Assembly (NCBI GenBank): GCA_012729675.1
Contig: JAAYCR010000058.1
Location: 1 to 64,000, forward strand
DNA: 64,000 nucleotides
Source of the DNA: Phycisphaerae bacterium
GTDB taxonomy: Bacteria; Planctomycetota; Phycisphaerae; Sedimentisphaerales; Anaerohalosphaeraceae
Direction: 5' to 3'
Shown here: one piece after another, positions 8,423 to 18,000 of the stretch
Numbering within the stretch: the first letter of the stretch is position 1
Layout of the letters: every line of letters starts with the position of its first letter
Notes under the pieces: model-generated
The model's input: the letters and a program-made list of their open reading frames with translations, nothing else
Databases searched by the model: none
Told to the model about the DNA's origin: nothing
Made by a program: the position numbers and the translations under genes

Positions 8423-9748
8423 TCATTGCGAAATAAAATCAAACACATTTGAAAGCTCTTTAGCCTGTTGCTTTCGTTCAAACTTATTGATGAATTCAAT
8501 ATCAGGGTGCAATAATATCCCGCGTTTCGACCTGTGTTGTTCAATGAGATTTAATAGCGTCTTGGAAATCTGTTCGATATCGGACGGTTCGCATATACAG
8601 CCCAGGCCTGATTTGAGAACAAAGTCGCAGGCGTCCCCCATCGGGACACAAGCAAGAATCGACCTTCGAGCGGCCAGATATTCATATGTCTTTCCCGGGA
8701 CGATCAAGGGGTCGCATCCATCGTCCAACTCATGCAAAGGAAGAAACAGGACATCCGCCTCATACAGCAGCTCAACGGATTTCTCATGATTCAGATACCC
8801 CCTGAATTCGGTAATCTCCGCAACCCTGAACGTTTCGGCAAGCTGTTTATCGTCAGGGGTTGCAGCCCCCGCAAAAATAAATCGCACGGCATCCGGCCGG
8901 ATGTGTTTACGCTCAACAAGCTTACGATAGGCCGCAAACAAATAGTACGGGCTTCGAGTCAAGAGATTGACCGGCCTGAATTTAGAATAGACATCATCGA
9001 CTGCACCATGCCAATAGACGACATGCGTCTTGGCATAGAAATACAATACGCCTGCAATCATTTTACCGTCAAGCCAGGATGCCCAGAGCTTGATATACGG
9101 AGAATTCATTTGTTGCAAAAATTCAAAAAGACGCCATTTGTAGCTGTATGTTGCCTTGTGACCCCAGCGATTAAGTGTGGCTTGATATAAGGCATAATAA
9201 GACTTCCAGTCATCAGGCCTCGCACCCTCTTGGGTATAAACCTTGTTTCGTAATGCTTTTTTAGTCGAATCTTTATTGCTTTTTGAGCATTTTTTATAAA
9301 CAGCGTCATACCCTGCGGACAAATTAATGACATAGGTTACGTCATCGTGGATCTTTTTAAGCGGACTGTGATCAGCAATAGGATTGTAGGGATTTTGAAG
9401 CAACACATAATAGTGTTTTGCGATCAGGTCGGCCAGCAACGCGGCATGGTCTTTGTCCAGCGGTTGGTCAGATATCCAGCCGCCGAATGTTCCGGCAATC
9501 GAACTGAGATAAGTCTTTATTCGTCCCTTCTGCTTGGTCTCATGGGACCAAGGAAGAAGGGCGTGCCGGTTATCGGAAAAAGTAATCAGCATTGGATCGG
9601 AAATGATTTTTTGGTTCGACGTGTGATTCCAAATCTGTGCCCATTGCCGCGAGTGAAAATAGGTCGCATAATCACAGTTTTTCCAGATCGCATCCCACTG
9701 ATCGTCGGTTGCGGCGGCAATGGATCGAATTGACAGCTTAGTATTCAT
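8423..9748 (-). CDS. Chimeric protein: FemAB-like acyltransferase domain joined to a GT4 C-terminal half
   Basis: This 441-residue protein has two parts that do not normally occur together. Residues 1-262 resemble the FemAB/GNAT-like family of polysaccharide loci: ATYFHSRQWAQIW near the start, LLQNPYNP, and VVYWHGAVDDVYSKFRPVNLL at the end. Residues about 265-441 match only the donor-binding half of a GT4 enzyme: VRFIFAG, GYLNHEKSVELLYEADVLFLPLH, IVPGKTYEYLAARRSILA. The GT4 acceptor half is absent. The join is in frame near bases 8950-8970, where FRPVNLL of FemAB meets TRSPYYL of the GT4. It may be a deletion fusion of two neighbouring genes. Whether either half still works is unknown. Confidence 0.8.
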   Translation of the reverse strand: MNTKLSIRSIAAATDDQWDAIWKNCDYATYFHSRQWAQIWNHTSNQKIISDPMLITFSDNRHALLPWSHETKQKGRIKTYLSSIAGTFGGWISDQPLDKDHAALLADLIAKHYYVLLQNPYNPIADHSPLKKIHDDVTYVINLSAGYDAVYKKCSKSNKDSTKKALRNKVYTQEGARPDDWKSYYALYQATLNRWGHKATYSYKWRLFEFLQQMNSPYIKLWASWLDGKMIAGVLYFYAKTHVVYWHGAVDDVYSKFRPVNLLTRSPYYLFAAYRKLVERKHIRPDAVRFIFAGAATPDDKQLAETFRVAEITEFRGYLNHEKSVELLYEADVLFLPLHELDDGCDPLIVPGKTYEYLAARRSILACVPMGDACDFVLKSGLGCICEPSDIEQISKTLLNLIEQHRSKRGILLHPDIEFINKFERKQQAKELSNVFDFISQ

Positions 9749-9785
9749 TGAACAGCGATCAGTATCTTGAGGATATTGCGTTCAT

Positions 9786-10781
9786 TTACCCGGATGACTG
9801 AGTAACGATCGATCTTTTGCGTCCCCGATAACGCTTTTTAGAATTTTGACTTGACGTGAATAGGCGATAACGTTTAATCAACCACAGGGGCAACAGCCGA
9901 TACATCAATGGCTTATAGTATGACAGACGCAACGGATGCAATCGAATAGACTGCATCGCCGTTTTAAGTGCCAATCTATAATTCTTTGCTTTACGAAGAT
10001 CAAGCACACTTTCCATAAAATGCGCCACAACACCGTATAATTGCTCACTTTCTGATCCCTCTTTATTTATGCAGGGCGGGTATTGTCTGTGGCGCCTTGC
10101 ATAGGCTCTTTTTAGTACCGCCTGTACTTTTTCGGCCCTTCGTTTGGCGTCTGAACGTGTGTTTGAAATAAGATTGATCCGATATGAATAAAGACACTGA
10201 CCAATAACCATCAAAGGAAATTTTTCACCGACGCGCAGGATATAATCCCAGCCCTGACCGATTCGCAATTCAGGATCATACCGGAAATCCCTGACCATAG
10301 ACATCCGAAACATGGCCGTCGGATCATGGGAGGGCATTCGCATCTGCGCAATATCCTCGCCGCATTCCTCGGTACTTTTGTCGCGAAAACGCGGTGCAAC
10401 ATGCTGCTTGTTAATAATCAGATCATACCCACTAAAGACTCCTGCTACTTGGGGGTGAGCAGTTAAGGCCTTGACAAGGCTTTCGATACGGTCGGGATAA
10501 CTTAAATCATCGGCGTCCTGGATGGCATAAAATTGCCCTTGGGCTATTTCCAATGCCTTATTCAAAGCAACCGACTTGCCGGAATTACTTTGTTTGAGAA
10601 TTTTAATGCGGCTATCCCTGACATCTGCTACCGTATCCAGACAACCGTCGGTACTGCCGTCATCGATAATAATGATCTCTAAATTACTGTAACTTTGACA
10701 GAGAATGCTCTCAAGGGAAGATCGCAAATATGGGCCAGCATTATAAACTGAAATTAAGATGGAAACAAGAGGGTCTGCCAT
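9786..10781 (-). CDS. GT2 family glycosyltransferase
   Basis: This 331-residue GT2 enzyme starts with PLVSILISVYNAGPYLRSSL, followed by IIDDGSTDG (residues 38-46) and the metal site AIQDADDLSYPDRI near residues 91-104. A typical conserved D/ExxxR-like region with RVGEKFPL follows near residue 184. The C-terminal 100 residues are basic and lack membrane helices (PLWLIKRYRLF). It lies 12 bases downstream of the chimeric acetyltransferase/GT2 gene. It is a normal, complete family member and the donor is unknown. Confidence 0.92.
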   Translation of the reverse strand: MADPLVSILISVYNAGPYLRSSLESILCQSYSNLEIIIIDDGSTDGCLDTVADVRDSRIKILKQSNSGKSVALNKALEIAQGQFYAIQDADDLSYPDRIESLVKALTAHPQVAGVFSGYDLIINKQHVAPRFRDKSTEECGEDIAQMRMPSHDPTAMFRMSMVRDFRYDPELRIGQGWDYILRVGEKFPLMVIGQCLYSYRINLISNTRSDAKRRAEKVQAVLKRAYARRHRQYPPCINKEGSESEQLYGVVAHFMESVLDLRKAKNYRLALKTAMQSIRLHPLRLSYYKPLMYRLLPLWLIKRYRLFTSSQNSKKRYRGRKRSIVTQSSG

Positions 10782-10793
10782 AACAGAGATCGT

Positions 10794-11582
10794 CTATGCA
10801 ATGATTTTCGTAAATTTGCGTCTCAACGTTCGTATACTTTTTCGCCAGCCGAAATAATACTTGACATCAAACGGGTCATCAAGCAGATTCCGAACGATAT
10901 CGTTCCGTCTCTTCATCCGCCCCTCGATATCATCATAATTGCCTGATTTGAGGCCGAATGTAATATTTTTGTGGGCGTTGAAGCTCTCGGTATCTTTGAT
11001 GACACAATATTTACTTTTGGGATCGTCCATGTGTTCCTGATAGATAAGTGGATGGTACCAGCCGTTGATATAGCCAGCACGGGCCATGTGCATAAAATAA
11101 TACGTTGTGCCTGTTCTGTCACCGGTTTTCCAAGGACCCTGCTCAAGAAATGTCTTGCGCTTCATTATAAAACCTGATCCGGCGATCCAGGGGTGACGGA
11201 AAATCTGATGGCCATTATACTGCTGAATCTTGTGGCTGGCCCGGTCGTAGTCAAAGTCTTCTTCAAAAAAGTGCCACATCCCCACTGCGCCAAGCTGAGG
11301 GATGTCCTGATGTGCCTGAGCAAAGATGCCCGTCCAGCCGGGCGTCGGCAGGCAGTCGTTGTCCAGTTTGCCGACCAAGTCGGCCTTGGTCTTTGACCAC
11401 GCCCCCTTGCGAATATGCACCTTATGGCCGATATGAATCGCCTTGGTACCAGTCAGCATGTCCGGCTTGACCAATCGCGAGCGAAAACCAAAACTCCCAA
11501 ATCGCCATCGCCAACGGACATAATAGTAGATGGCCATTATGCAATTTATGAGCCGACAAATGAGAAAAGAGTTATTATTCAT
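10794..11582 (-). CDS. Chimeric protein: acetyltransferase N-terminus joined to a GT2 C-terminal half
   Basis: This 262-residue protein is another unlikely join. Residues 15-61 read like the start of a left-handed beta-helix acetyltransferase of polysaccharide loci (WRWRFGSFGFRSRLVKP, GTKAIHIGHKVHIRKGAW), but the hexapeptide coils stop after the first turn. From residue 66 the sequence is a GT2 interior: ADLVGKLDNDCLPTPGW holds the DxD-like metal site and HPWIAGSGFIMKR the acceptor segment. The GT2 nucleotide-binding N-terminus is missing. The join is near bases 11385-11405. Neither enzyme is complete, so loss of function is likely, although the frame is intact. Confidence 0.75.
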   Translation of the reverse strand: MNNNSFLICRLINCIMAIYYYVRWRWRFGSFGFRSRLVKPDMLTGTKAIHIGHKVHIRKGAWSKTKADLVGKLDNDCLPTPGWTGIFAQAHQDIPQLGAVGMWHFFEEDFDYDRASHKIQQYNGHQIFRHPWIAGSGFIMKRKTFLEQGPWKTGDRTGTTYYFMHMARAGYINGWYHPLIYQEHMDDPKSKYCVIKDTESFNAHKNITFGLKSGNYDDIEGRMKRRNDIVRNLLDDPFDVKYYFGWRKSIRTLRRKFTKIIA

Positions 11583-11689
11583 TTCAAAAAAGCTTTATTC
11601 AAAACTTCTATCAAAGGACCGTACATGTTATTATAGGTTGCATGGCACTCCAATTATTCATATTGTTCACAGCAGAATCGACAAAGATG

Positions 11690-12634
11690 CTACCTGTTCT
11701 GGTTAATATTTCTTACATATTTCACTAACCAAGGCAGCAGCAGAACAAAAAGTGCTCTTCTGTAGCTTTTATAATGCCCTCTCATTTGCAGTGACTTAAA
11801 AGCACACGATCGTGCTTGAGTGTAATTTCCCAATAGACATTGATCTAACGCGTCAAGGGATAAATAATGCCCCAACATTGACTGAATCCGCTTAAAGTTC
11901 CTGCTGTTTTTCTTCGGTATTCTCTTATAAGTATCGTTCAATATCTGCAAGTGATATTGTTTATACTTACTGGCTGTCTGGGAGCAGCTATTAGCTAAAC
12001 CGTTTCGGTTTTCATTACGATTAACAATTGTCAACGGATAATTTATATATCCGAATTTCTCATTTAATGCTAGACCATATATTAGTTTTGTATCTTCCGC
12101 GACTTTCATGGTTTCGTCAAAACATCCCATTGATACAAGTAAACTTTTTTCAATAATCATGGTTGGCAACTTCGGACAAGTCTCTTGATTAAGAATTAAA
12201 TCAAACGGATCAGCAAAAACCCGGGTTTCAGTTTCTTCCTCATCAATCGAATAATTCTTATTATATACTTCGGCAATCTGGACAACTTTAACACCTGTAA
12301 AACATATCGTAAGATTATGTTTCCGTATAAAATTCATTTGGATTGCGAGCTTGTCTTTGTGAAAACAATCATCTGAGTCTAAAAAGGCAATCCATTCACC
12401 CGTCGCCGCTCGGATACCAGTATTGCGGGCGGCGCTGACGCCTTTGTTGGATTGAAAGATATAATGAATTTTGTCCATATAGGGCCGCAGGACTTCTTGG
12501 GTATTATCCGTCGAGCCGTCATCGACGACAATAATCTCATAATCGGTGTAGGTCTGCGTCAGGACACTATCAATTGCCATCGTAACATACGTAGCGCGGT
12601 TATAGGTTGGGATGATTATGCTTACTTGAGGCAT
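11690..12634 (-). CDS. GT2 family glycosyltransferase
   Basis: This GT2 enzyme of 314 residues is read from the ATG at 12634 (MPQVSIIIPTYNRATYV), which has a purine-rich GAAAAGAGAAA upstream. An upstream TTG in the same frame at 12658 is less likely. It has VVDDGSTDNT, the WIAFLDSDDCFHKDK metal site near residue 88, and a C-terminal TPR-like helical stretch (LDALDQCLLGNYTQARSC). It sits between the flippase and the chimeric acetyltransferase/GT2 gene, about 57 bases below the flippase stop. Acceptor and donor are not known. Confidence 0.9.
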   Translation of the reverse strand: MPQVSIIIPTYNRATYVTMAIDSVLTQTYTDYEIIVVDDGSTDNTQEVLRPYMDKIHYIFQSNKGVSAARNTGIRAATGEWIAFLDSDDCFHKDKLAIQMNFIRKHNLTICFTGVKVVQIAEVYNKNYSIDEEETETRVFADPFDLILNQETCPKLPTMIIEKSLLVSMGCFDETMKVAEDTKLIYGLALNEKFGYINYPLTIVNRNENRNGLANSCSQTASKYKQYHLQILNDTYKRIPKKNSRNFKRIQSMLGHYLSLDALDQCLLGNYTQARSCAFKSLQMRGHYKSYRRALFVLLLPWLVKYVRNINQNR

Positions 12635-12691
12635 CGTTTTTTTCTCTTTTCTTTGCAAGCAAGTAAAGAGGCTTCCTTGAATTGACCTGTA

Positions 12692-14242
12692 TTAATTTCG
12701 CAATTCCACATCCAGTTTCATTTTTTTGCCAAACAGTGGAATTGATGACATGAAAAATCTTCGAATAGTAAATGACATTAACACATTCAAAGCACAATAA
12801 CCCACCCCCCAAATCCCTATGGATAGCATCAAATATAGATACGAATTAGTTTCAAGATTGATTTTTAATAGGTAAACCAAAAACAGGTACACGCCAAGCA
12901 GTATGCCTGAAACTCCAAAAGCAGGCAAGATTGCTTTCAAATAAAGTTTTATGCTTATTTTGGCAATACGCGAAACATAGATGGGCTGGATGAATACCTT
13001 CATGAAAACCATCGGAATCGCCGTCCCAAATGCAACACCAACAATCACATAATTTCGTGCCAATAGTATGCTGAGCAAGACATTGGCTGTTGCTTCAACC
13101 AACGTTGCCGCTGCATAATAGCGGTGCTGATTTAGGGAATACATCAGACCAATCCCGGGGTTTTGAGCCAGATCAAAAACCCATGCAACAGCAAGTATCC
13201 ATAAAACAAAAACCGTTGTTTCAAAATCTGAACCTACCCAAAGAAAAATAAACGACCGACCAAACAACAACGCCATCAATCCAATTCCGCAGGCAATGAA
13301 ACTGGAAACAGAGAGAGACCGTAAAAATGTGGATTGAAGTTCTTGTTGTTTGCCTGCACCATCCAAGGCCGCAAAACGGGGATTTAGAACACCCATTCCT
13401 GCAACAACCACCTTCAGCATATATTGGATCAATAATGCAGCGACCCCGTAGATACCTACTTCCGACATCCCGATCATGCGGCCGATGACGATGCTGTCGA
13501 TTTTAAAGCGTAAAATATCCGTTACTACAAGAACCGTCGTAATTCCTCCATAAACCAGCAGCATTTTCAGGTTGGCTTTGCTTGCGAGGCTGGGCTGAAT
13601 GTGAAACTCCGGCACAACCTTCTTAGACAGCAACACAAAGGCGATGATGGATACCACCGTTGCCGCCAGCGTCGGATAGGCGATTCCCGCCAAGCCATGC
13701 CCGGCCAGCAGGATCACGACCGTCAAGCCGGTACGCAGCAAAGTCACCAAGATATTGACAATATTGACCGCAACATATCGCTCGCGGGCTGTAACCATGG
13801 CACCGAACACCCCGCTGGGAAAGCTCAGGCCGGTCGAAATGCCCAGCACCCAAATGATTTGCTTGAACTCAGTGAAATGTTCCGGCGTAACCTTGAAAAA
13901 ACGCGACAGCGGCTCGGCGACCAGAAAAGACAGGACAATCGCCAATAGCCCCGTGATGCAGAACATGACCAGAGCGGTGTTGGCGGTTTCATTAAGACTT
14001 TTTGTGTCGTTTTGTGCGGAATATCGGGCAATATAGCGGGTAATGGCCGACTCCACACCGAGATTCAGCAGGCCGTAATAGCCGATAAACGAGCCGACCA
14101 ATACCCAGATGCCATAACCACTCTTGCCCAGATGTGAGATGACAAAGGGCGTCAGAAAGAACCCAACCGCAATATGGACAAACAGAGAGGCCCAGTTGCT
14201 GAGGGCATTGATTTTTAGAGATGGCTTTTTCACACGTTTCAC
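12692..14242 (-). CDS. Wzx-type polysaccharide flippase
   Basis: This 516-residue membrane protein of the MOP exporter superfamily has about 12-14 transmembrane helices. The N-terminal region reads NWASLFVHIAVGFFLTPFVISHLGKSGYGIWVLV, a hallmark of oligosaccharide flippases. It would move the lipid-linked repeat unit across the cytoplasmic membrane for the Wzy-like protein. The start is a GTG at 14242, and a second in-frame GTG follows at 14233. No strong ribosome site is visible. This is the first gene of the minus-strand operon. Confidence 0.9.
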   Translation of the reverse strand: MKRVKKPSLKINALSNWASLFVHIAVGFFLTPFVISHLGKSGYGIWVLVGSFIGYYGLLNLGVESAITRYIARYSAQNDTKSLNETANTALVMFCITGLLAIVLSFLVAEPLSRFFKVTPEHFTEFKQIIWVLGISTGLSFPSGVFGAMVTARERYVAVNIVNILVTLLRTGLTVVILLAGHGLAGIAYPTLAATVVSIIAFVLLSKKVVPEFHIQPSLASKANLKMLLVYGGITTVLVVTDILRFKIDSIVIGRMIGMSEVGIYGVAALLIQYMLKVVVAGMGVLNPRFAALDGAGKQQELQSTFLRSLSVSSFIACGIGLMALLFGRSFIFLWVGSDFETTVFVLWILAVAWVFDLAQNPGIGLMYSLNQHRYYAAATLVEATANVLLSILLARNYVIVGVAFGTAIPMVFMKVFIQPIYVSRIAKISIKLYLKAILPAFGVSGILLGVYLFLVYLLKINLETNSYLYLMLSIGIWGVGYCALNVLMSFTIRRFFMSSIPLFGKKMKLDVELRN

Positions 14243-15040
14243 AACAGGCTCTTGTTGAGCAGATTTCTCGTTTTTGGTCGAAACGACCGGGGTTTACAGA
14301 CTCCGTCCCCGTCGGCTGCGCAACTGGCCGAAAAACAGGGTGTTAAACTCATCATTATATGTCTTTCTATCGGAAAATACCAGCCCGCAGTTTATGGAAT
14401 TATGACCGCCGGTTCTTTGCAGCCGTGGTAACGCCGAAAACCAATACATTGAACCGCGGATTTCACGGATTTACGCAGATTGTTTGACAGGATTACTGGA
14501 TTTTAACCATGAAGAACATGAAGAACACGAAGGTTTTGTTATGGGGTAAGAAAAACGAGGCGAGATAAAAGGAACCGCGGATTTCACGGATTTCACCGAT
14601 CAAGGGTTTACATAAGCTGTTTATTGACAAAAGGTTAGAAAAGGCTTTAGAGGAAATGCGGATAAAACAAGGTATTTCCCTATTGCAGTATAGAAGATCG
14701 CAAAGGAAAGCCTTTTTATTCACTAAGCTCTTCGTGTTTCTTCGTGCCCTTTGTGGTTAAATTCTTTGCAAATCGGTTATTTTATATCTTCATGATTCCT
14801 TTTCAGGAATATTTTACGTTCTATGTCCCGTACCCCTGCCTTTCAAAACAGTCCCATAATATCATACCTATTGACCCCTTCGTAGATTTGTGCTATAATA
14901 GCGGATTTCTGCGAATGAAACATCCTGAGAGCGATAGCTACCCCTAAACTGCCTGTTCTTTGCAGAAGGTGATTTGTTTCCTATATTTTACAGGAATACC
15001 GGACATTCGAGAAGATAATTGTTTAATCGTGAGGTAGTTT
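14243..15040. repeat. Divergent intergenic region with dispersed repeats
   Basis: This region between the polysaccharide operon (minus) and the secreted repeat protein (plus) has no gene. Bases 14452-14605 hold two copies of the 'ccgcggatttcacggatt' module and one 'accatgaagaacatgaagaacacgaaggttttgttatg' module. Bases 14735-14760 hold an inverted trace of the second module. Between them lies a 45-codon coding-like trace (FIDKRLEKALEEMRIKQG...) of unknown origin. A TATAAT at 14354-14359 on the minus strand could serve the operon, but I see no good -35 box. Confidence 0.6.
14871..14899 (+). promoter_or_regulatory. Sigma70-type promoter for the secreted repeat protein
   Basis: TTGACC at 14871-14876 and TATAAT at 14894-14899 are separated by 17 bases. 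TG precedes the -10 box (TGCTATAAT), giving an extended -10. Transcription would start near 14906 and leave a leader of about 135 bases before the ATG at 15041. Confidence 0.7.
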
Positions 15041-18000
15041 ATGCGCAGTTATATGTCACAGAAACAATGGATGATGGTTCTGCTGATTTCGCTGGCGGGG
15101 CTTGCGGCGGCAGATGTCGGTCCGACCTGGATTGAGCAATGGGGCATCCGCTGGACCTTTGATAAAAACATCTCCCTGAACGGCGCACCAAACACCTACC
15201 GCTACGGCCAGTTTGTCAACGGGGACTACTGGGTCGTCGGACCGGTGAATATCACGGGTATTTCGCCGGAGTTCCGTATCGGCGACGGCGCGACGGAGTT
15301 TGAGGGATGGGCCGTTCCCGACGGCTGGCACATCAACGGGTCGATGATTAACCCGCGTGCAATGGTGTCAACGCAGGGATATACCTACAACAGTGTGTAT
15401 GGCAGCTATAACAGTGCTCTGAATGTCGGTATCGGCGTCAGCGGCGAGACGCCCTTGGCCGTTCCGGTGGGCAGTTCGTTGGTTTCCACGAAAAGCCGAT
15501 CTCGAACAGGACCGGGCGGCGGTCAGGGCGGTAGTGATTCGGATGTCAAAACGGCCGCAGTGCTGACCGTATTGGCAGAAGCTCCGCCTGCCGACAGCTT
15601 CCGGCCTCCGTACTGCGGGCTGGTCAAGACGCTGTACCGTGCCGACAACCTGCAACGCGAGCGATTGACCTCCCTGACGTCGGTTTCCGGGACGCCGAAT
15701 ATTGAGGACGTAGCGGCCCTGTTTCAAAAGCCGTGGATTTGTCATCTCGGGGGATGGAGCGGCAAATACATCTTCCCGGTGGACAGTATCCCCACCAACT
15801 ACGGGCGGGAAATCCATCGGGATATTGGGATTGCGGCCTTGATGCTCAATCTGGATTATACCGAAGAGCAGAAAGAGCCGCTGTTGATTAACTTTGTCCA
15901 GCGGGGTATTGACCTGTACGGCATTGTCGCCGATGGAGGGATAACCCACTGGGGGGCCAACGGCGGACACATGGGTGGGCGAAAGTGGCCTATCCTGTTT
16001 GCCGGGCTGATGCTGGACGATGCGGCAATGAAGGGAGTCGGAGCCAAAAGCGGGGCCTACCTGTACAGTGCCAAGCCCGGCGGCGGCAATTACGGCCCCG
16101 GCGGCGGTTACGGCTGCCCCGTGCCGCTCAATAGGCCGTCAGATTATATCCATTTTGGCGAGGATGATCAGACGTTTCATATCGCCCAGCTGGATGTGGA
16201 CCTGACCGACACGTCCGGCCCCTATGGGGATGTCTGGCGTCCGGATACACGAGACGCCGCGTTTATTCCCTATCCGTCGTCGGATATCGGAGTGCCGGAA
16301 TGGGGCGTCGGTCACGCCTTGCGTCCGCATGTCAGCAATTATCACTATTCGGCCGCCTATCGGAGCGTTGCCACGCTGCCATTTGCGGGGACGGCGCTGG
16401 CGGCGTTGATTATGAACGCCAAGACGCTATGGAACCATGATGCATATTTTGACTATACCGACCGGCACATGACGCTGACGGCCTCGGGCGGTGAATGGTC
16501 CGGAAAGATCGGACGCACCAACAGCGCGTTCCTGACGGCGATGTGGGACACCTACCGCGCCGACTACGGCCCGATCTGGCCAAGCAAGGCCTCAGCGGGC
16601 ACCGGCAATAATGCACCGGTCATCGCTCCCATCTCCGCAAAGACTGTTACCGCGGGACAAAAGTTGGAATTTGTTGTTATGGCGACGGATGCGGACAATG
16701 ACGTGCTGAGCTATTCCGCCTCCGGATTGCCCTTAGGGTCGTTATTCAGCATTGCCACAAAAACATTCAACTGGACGCCTGGAAGCGCCCAAACAGGCGT
16801 ATTTACGGTTACCTTTTCCGTCTCTGACGGCAAGGGAGGCACGGCTACCGCTACGGTTTCCATTACCGTAAATCCTCCGCCTGATTATATCCTCTCGATT
16901 TCGTCCGCAAACGGCAGCGTCACCAAGCGGGTCAACGGTGTGGTGACCACGGCCACCAGCTTTGCTCACGGAACCGTCGTCAGCCTGACCGCTGCGCCTA
17001 ATACCGGCTATACCTTCGCTAGCTGGTCGGGCAGTGTCACCAGCACGAACAACCCCGTCAGCATTACGATGGACGGAAACAGGTCCGTCACCGCCAACTT
17101 TACGCCGATCGCTGTGCCGACTTATACCGTCACTTTCAACCTGGACGGCAAGGGCACACGCACCGGCGGCGGCGCGCTGACACAGACGATTGCACACGGC
17201 GGCGCAGCGGCGGCGCCTACCGTCACTGCCAACACCGGCTGGGTCTTTGCCGGCTGGGACAAGGCATTTAATAACATCACTGGCAATCTGACCGTCAATG
17301 CCGTGTACACGGCGCAGACCTATACCGTCACCTTTAACTTGGACGGCAAGGGTACGCGCACGGGCGGCGGGGCCTTGACACAAACGGTTGCACACGGCAG
17401 CGCAGCAACCGCACCTACGGTCGTGGCCAACACCGGCTGGGTATTTGCCGGCTGGGACAAGGCGTTTAACAATATCACCAGCAACCTGACTGTCAATGCG
17501 CTGTACACACAGCAGACCTATACGCTGGGTATCACCGCGGCCAACGGCAGCGTGACCAAGCGGGTCAACGGCGTGGTGACTACGGCCACCAGCTTTGCGC
17601 ACGGCACCGTTGTCAGCCTGACCGCTACCGCCAATACCGGCTATACCTTTGCCAACTGGTCGGGCAGCGCATCGGGCACGGCCAACCCCGTCAGCATCAC
17701 GATGGATGGCAACAAGGCCGTCACTGTAAACTTTACGCAGAATACCTACACGCTGGGGATCACAGCTAACAACGGCAGCGTGACCAAACGGGTTAACGGC
17801 GTGGTGACCACGGCCACCAGCTTTGCACATGGAACGGTCGTCAGCCTGACCGCTGCGCCCAACACCGGCTACACGTTCGCCAACTGGTCGGGCAACGCAA
17901 CCGGTACGGCCAACCCCATCAGTATCACGATGGACGGCAACAAGGCTGTCACCGCCAACTTTACACAGAATACCTATACGCTGGGCATCACCGCGACTAA

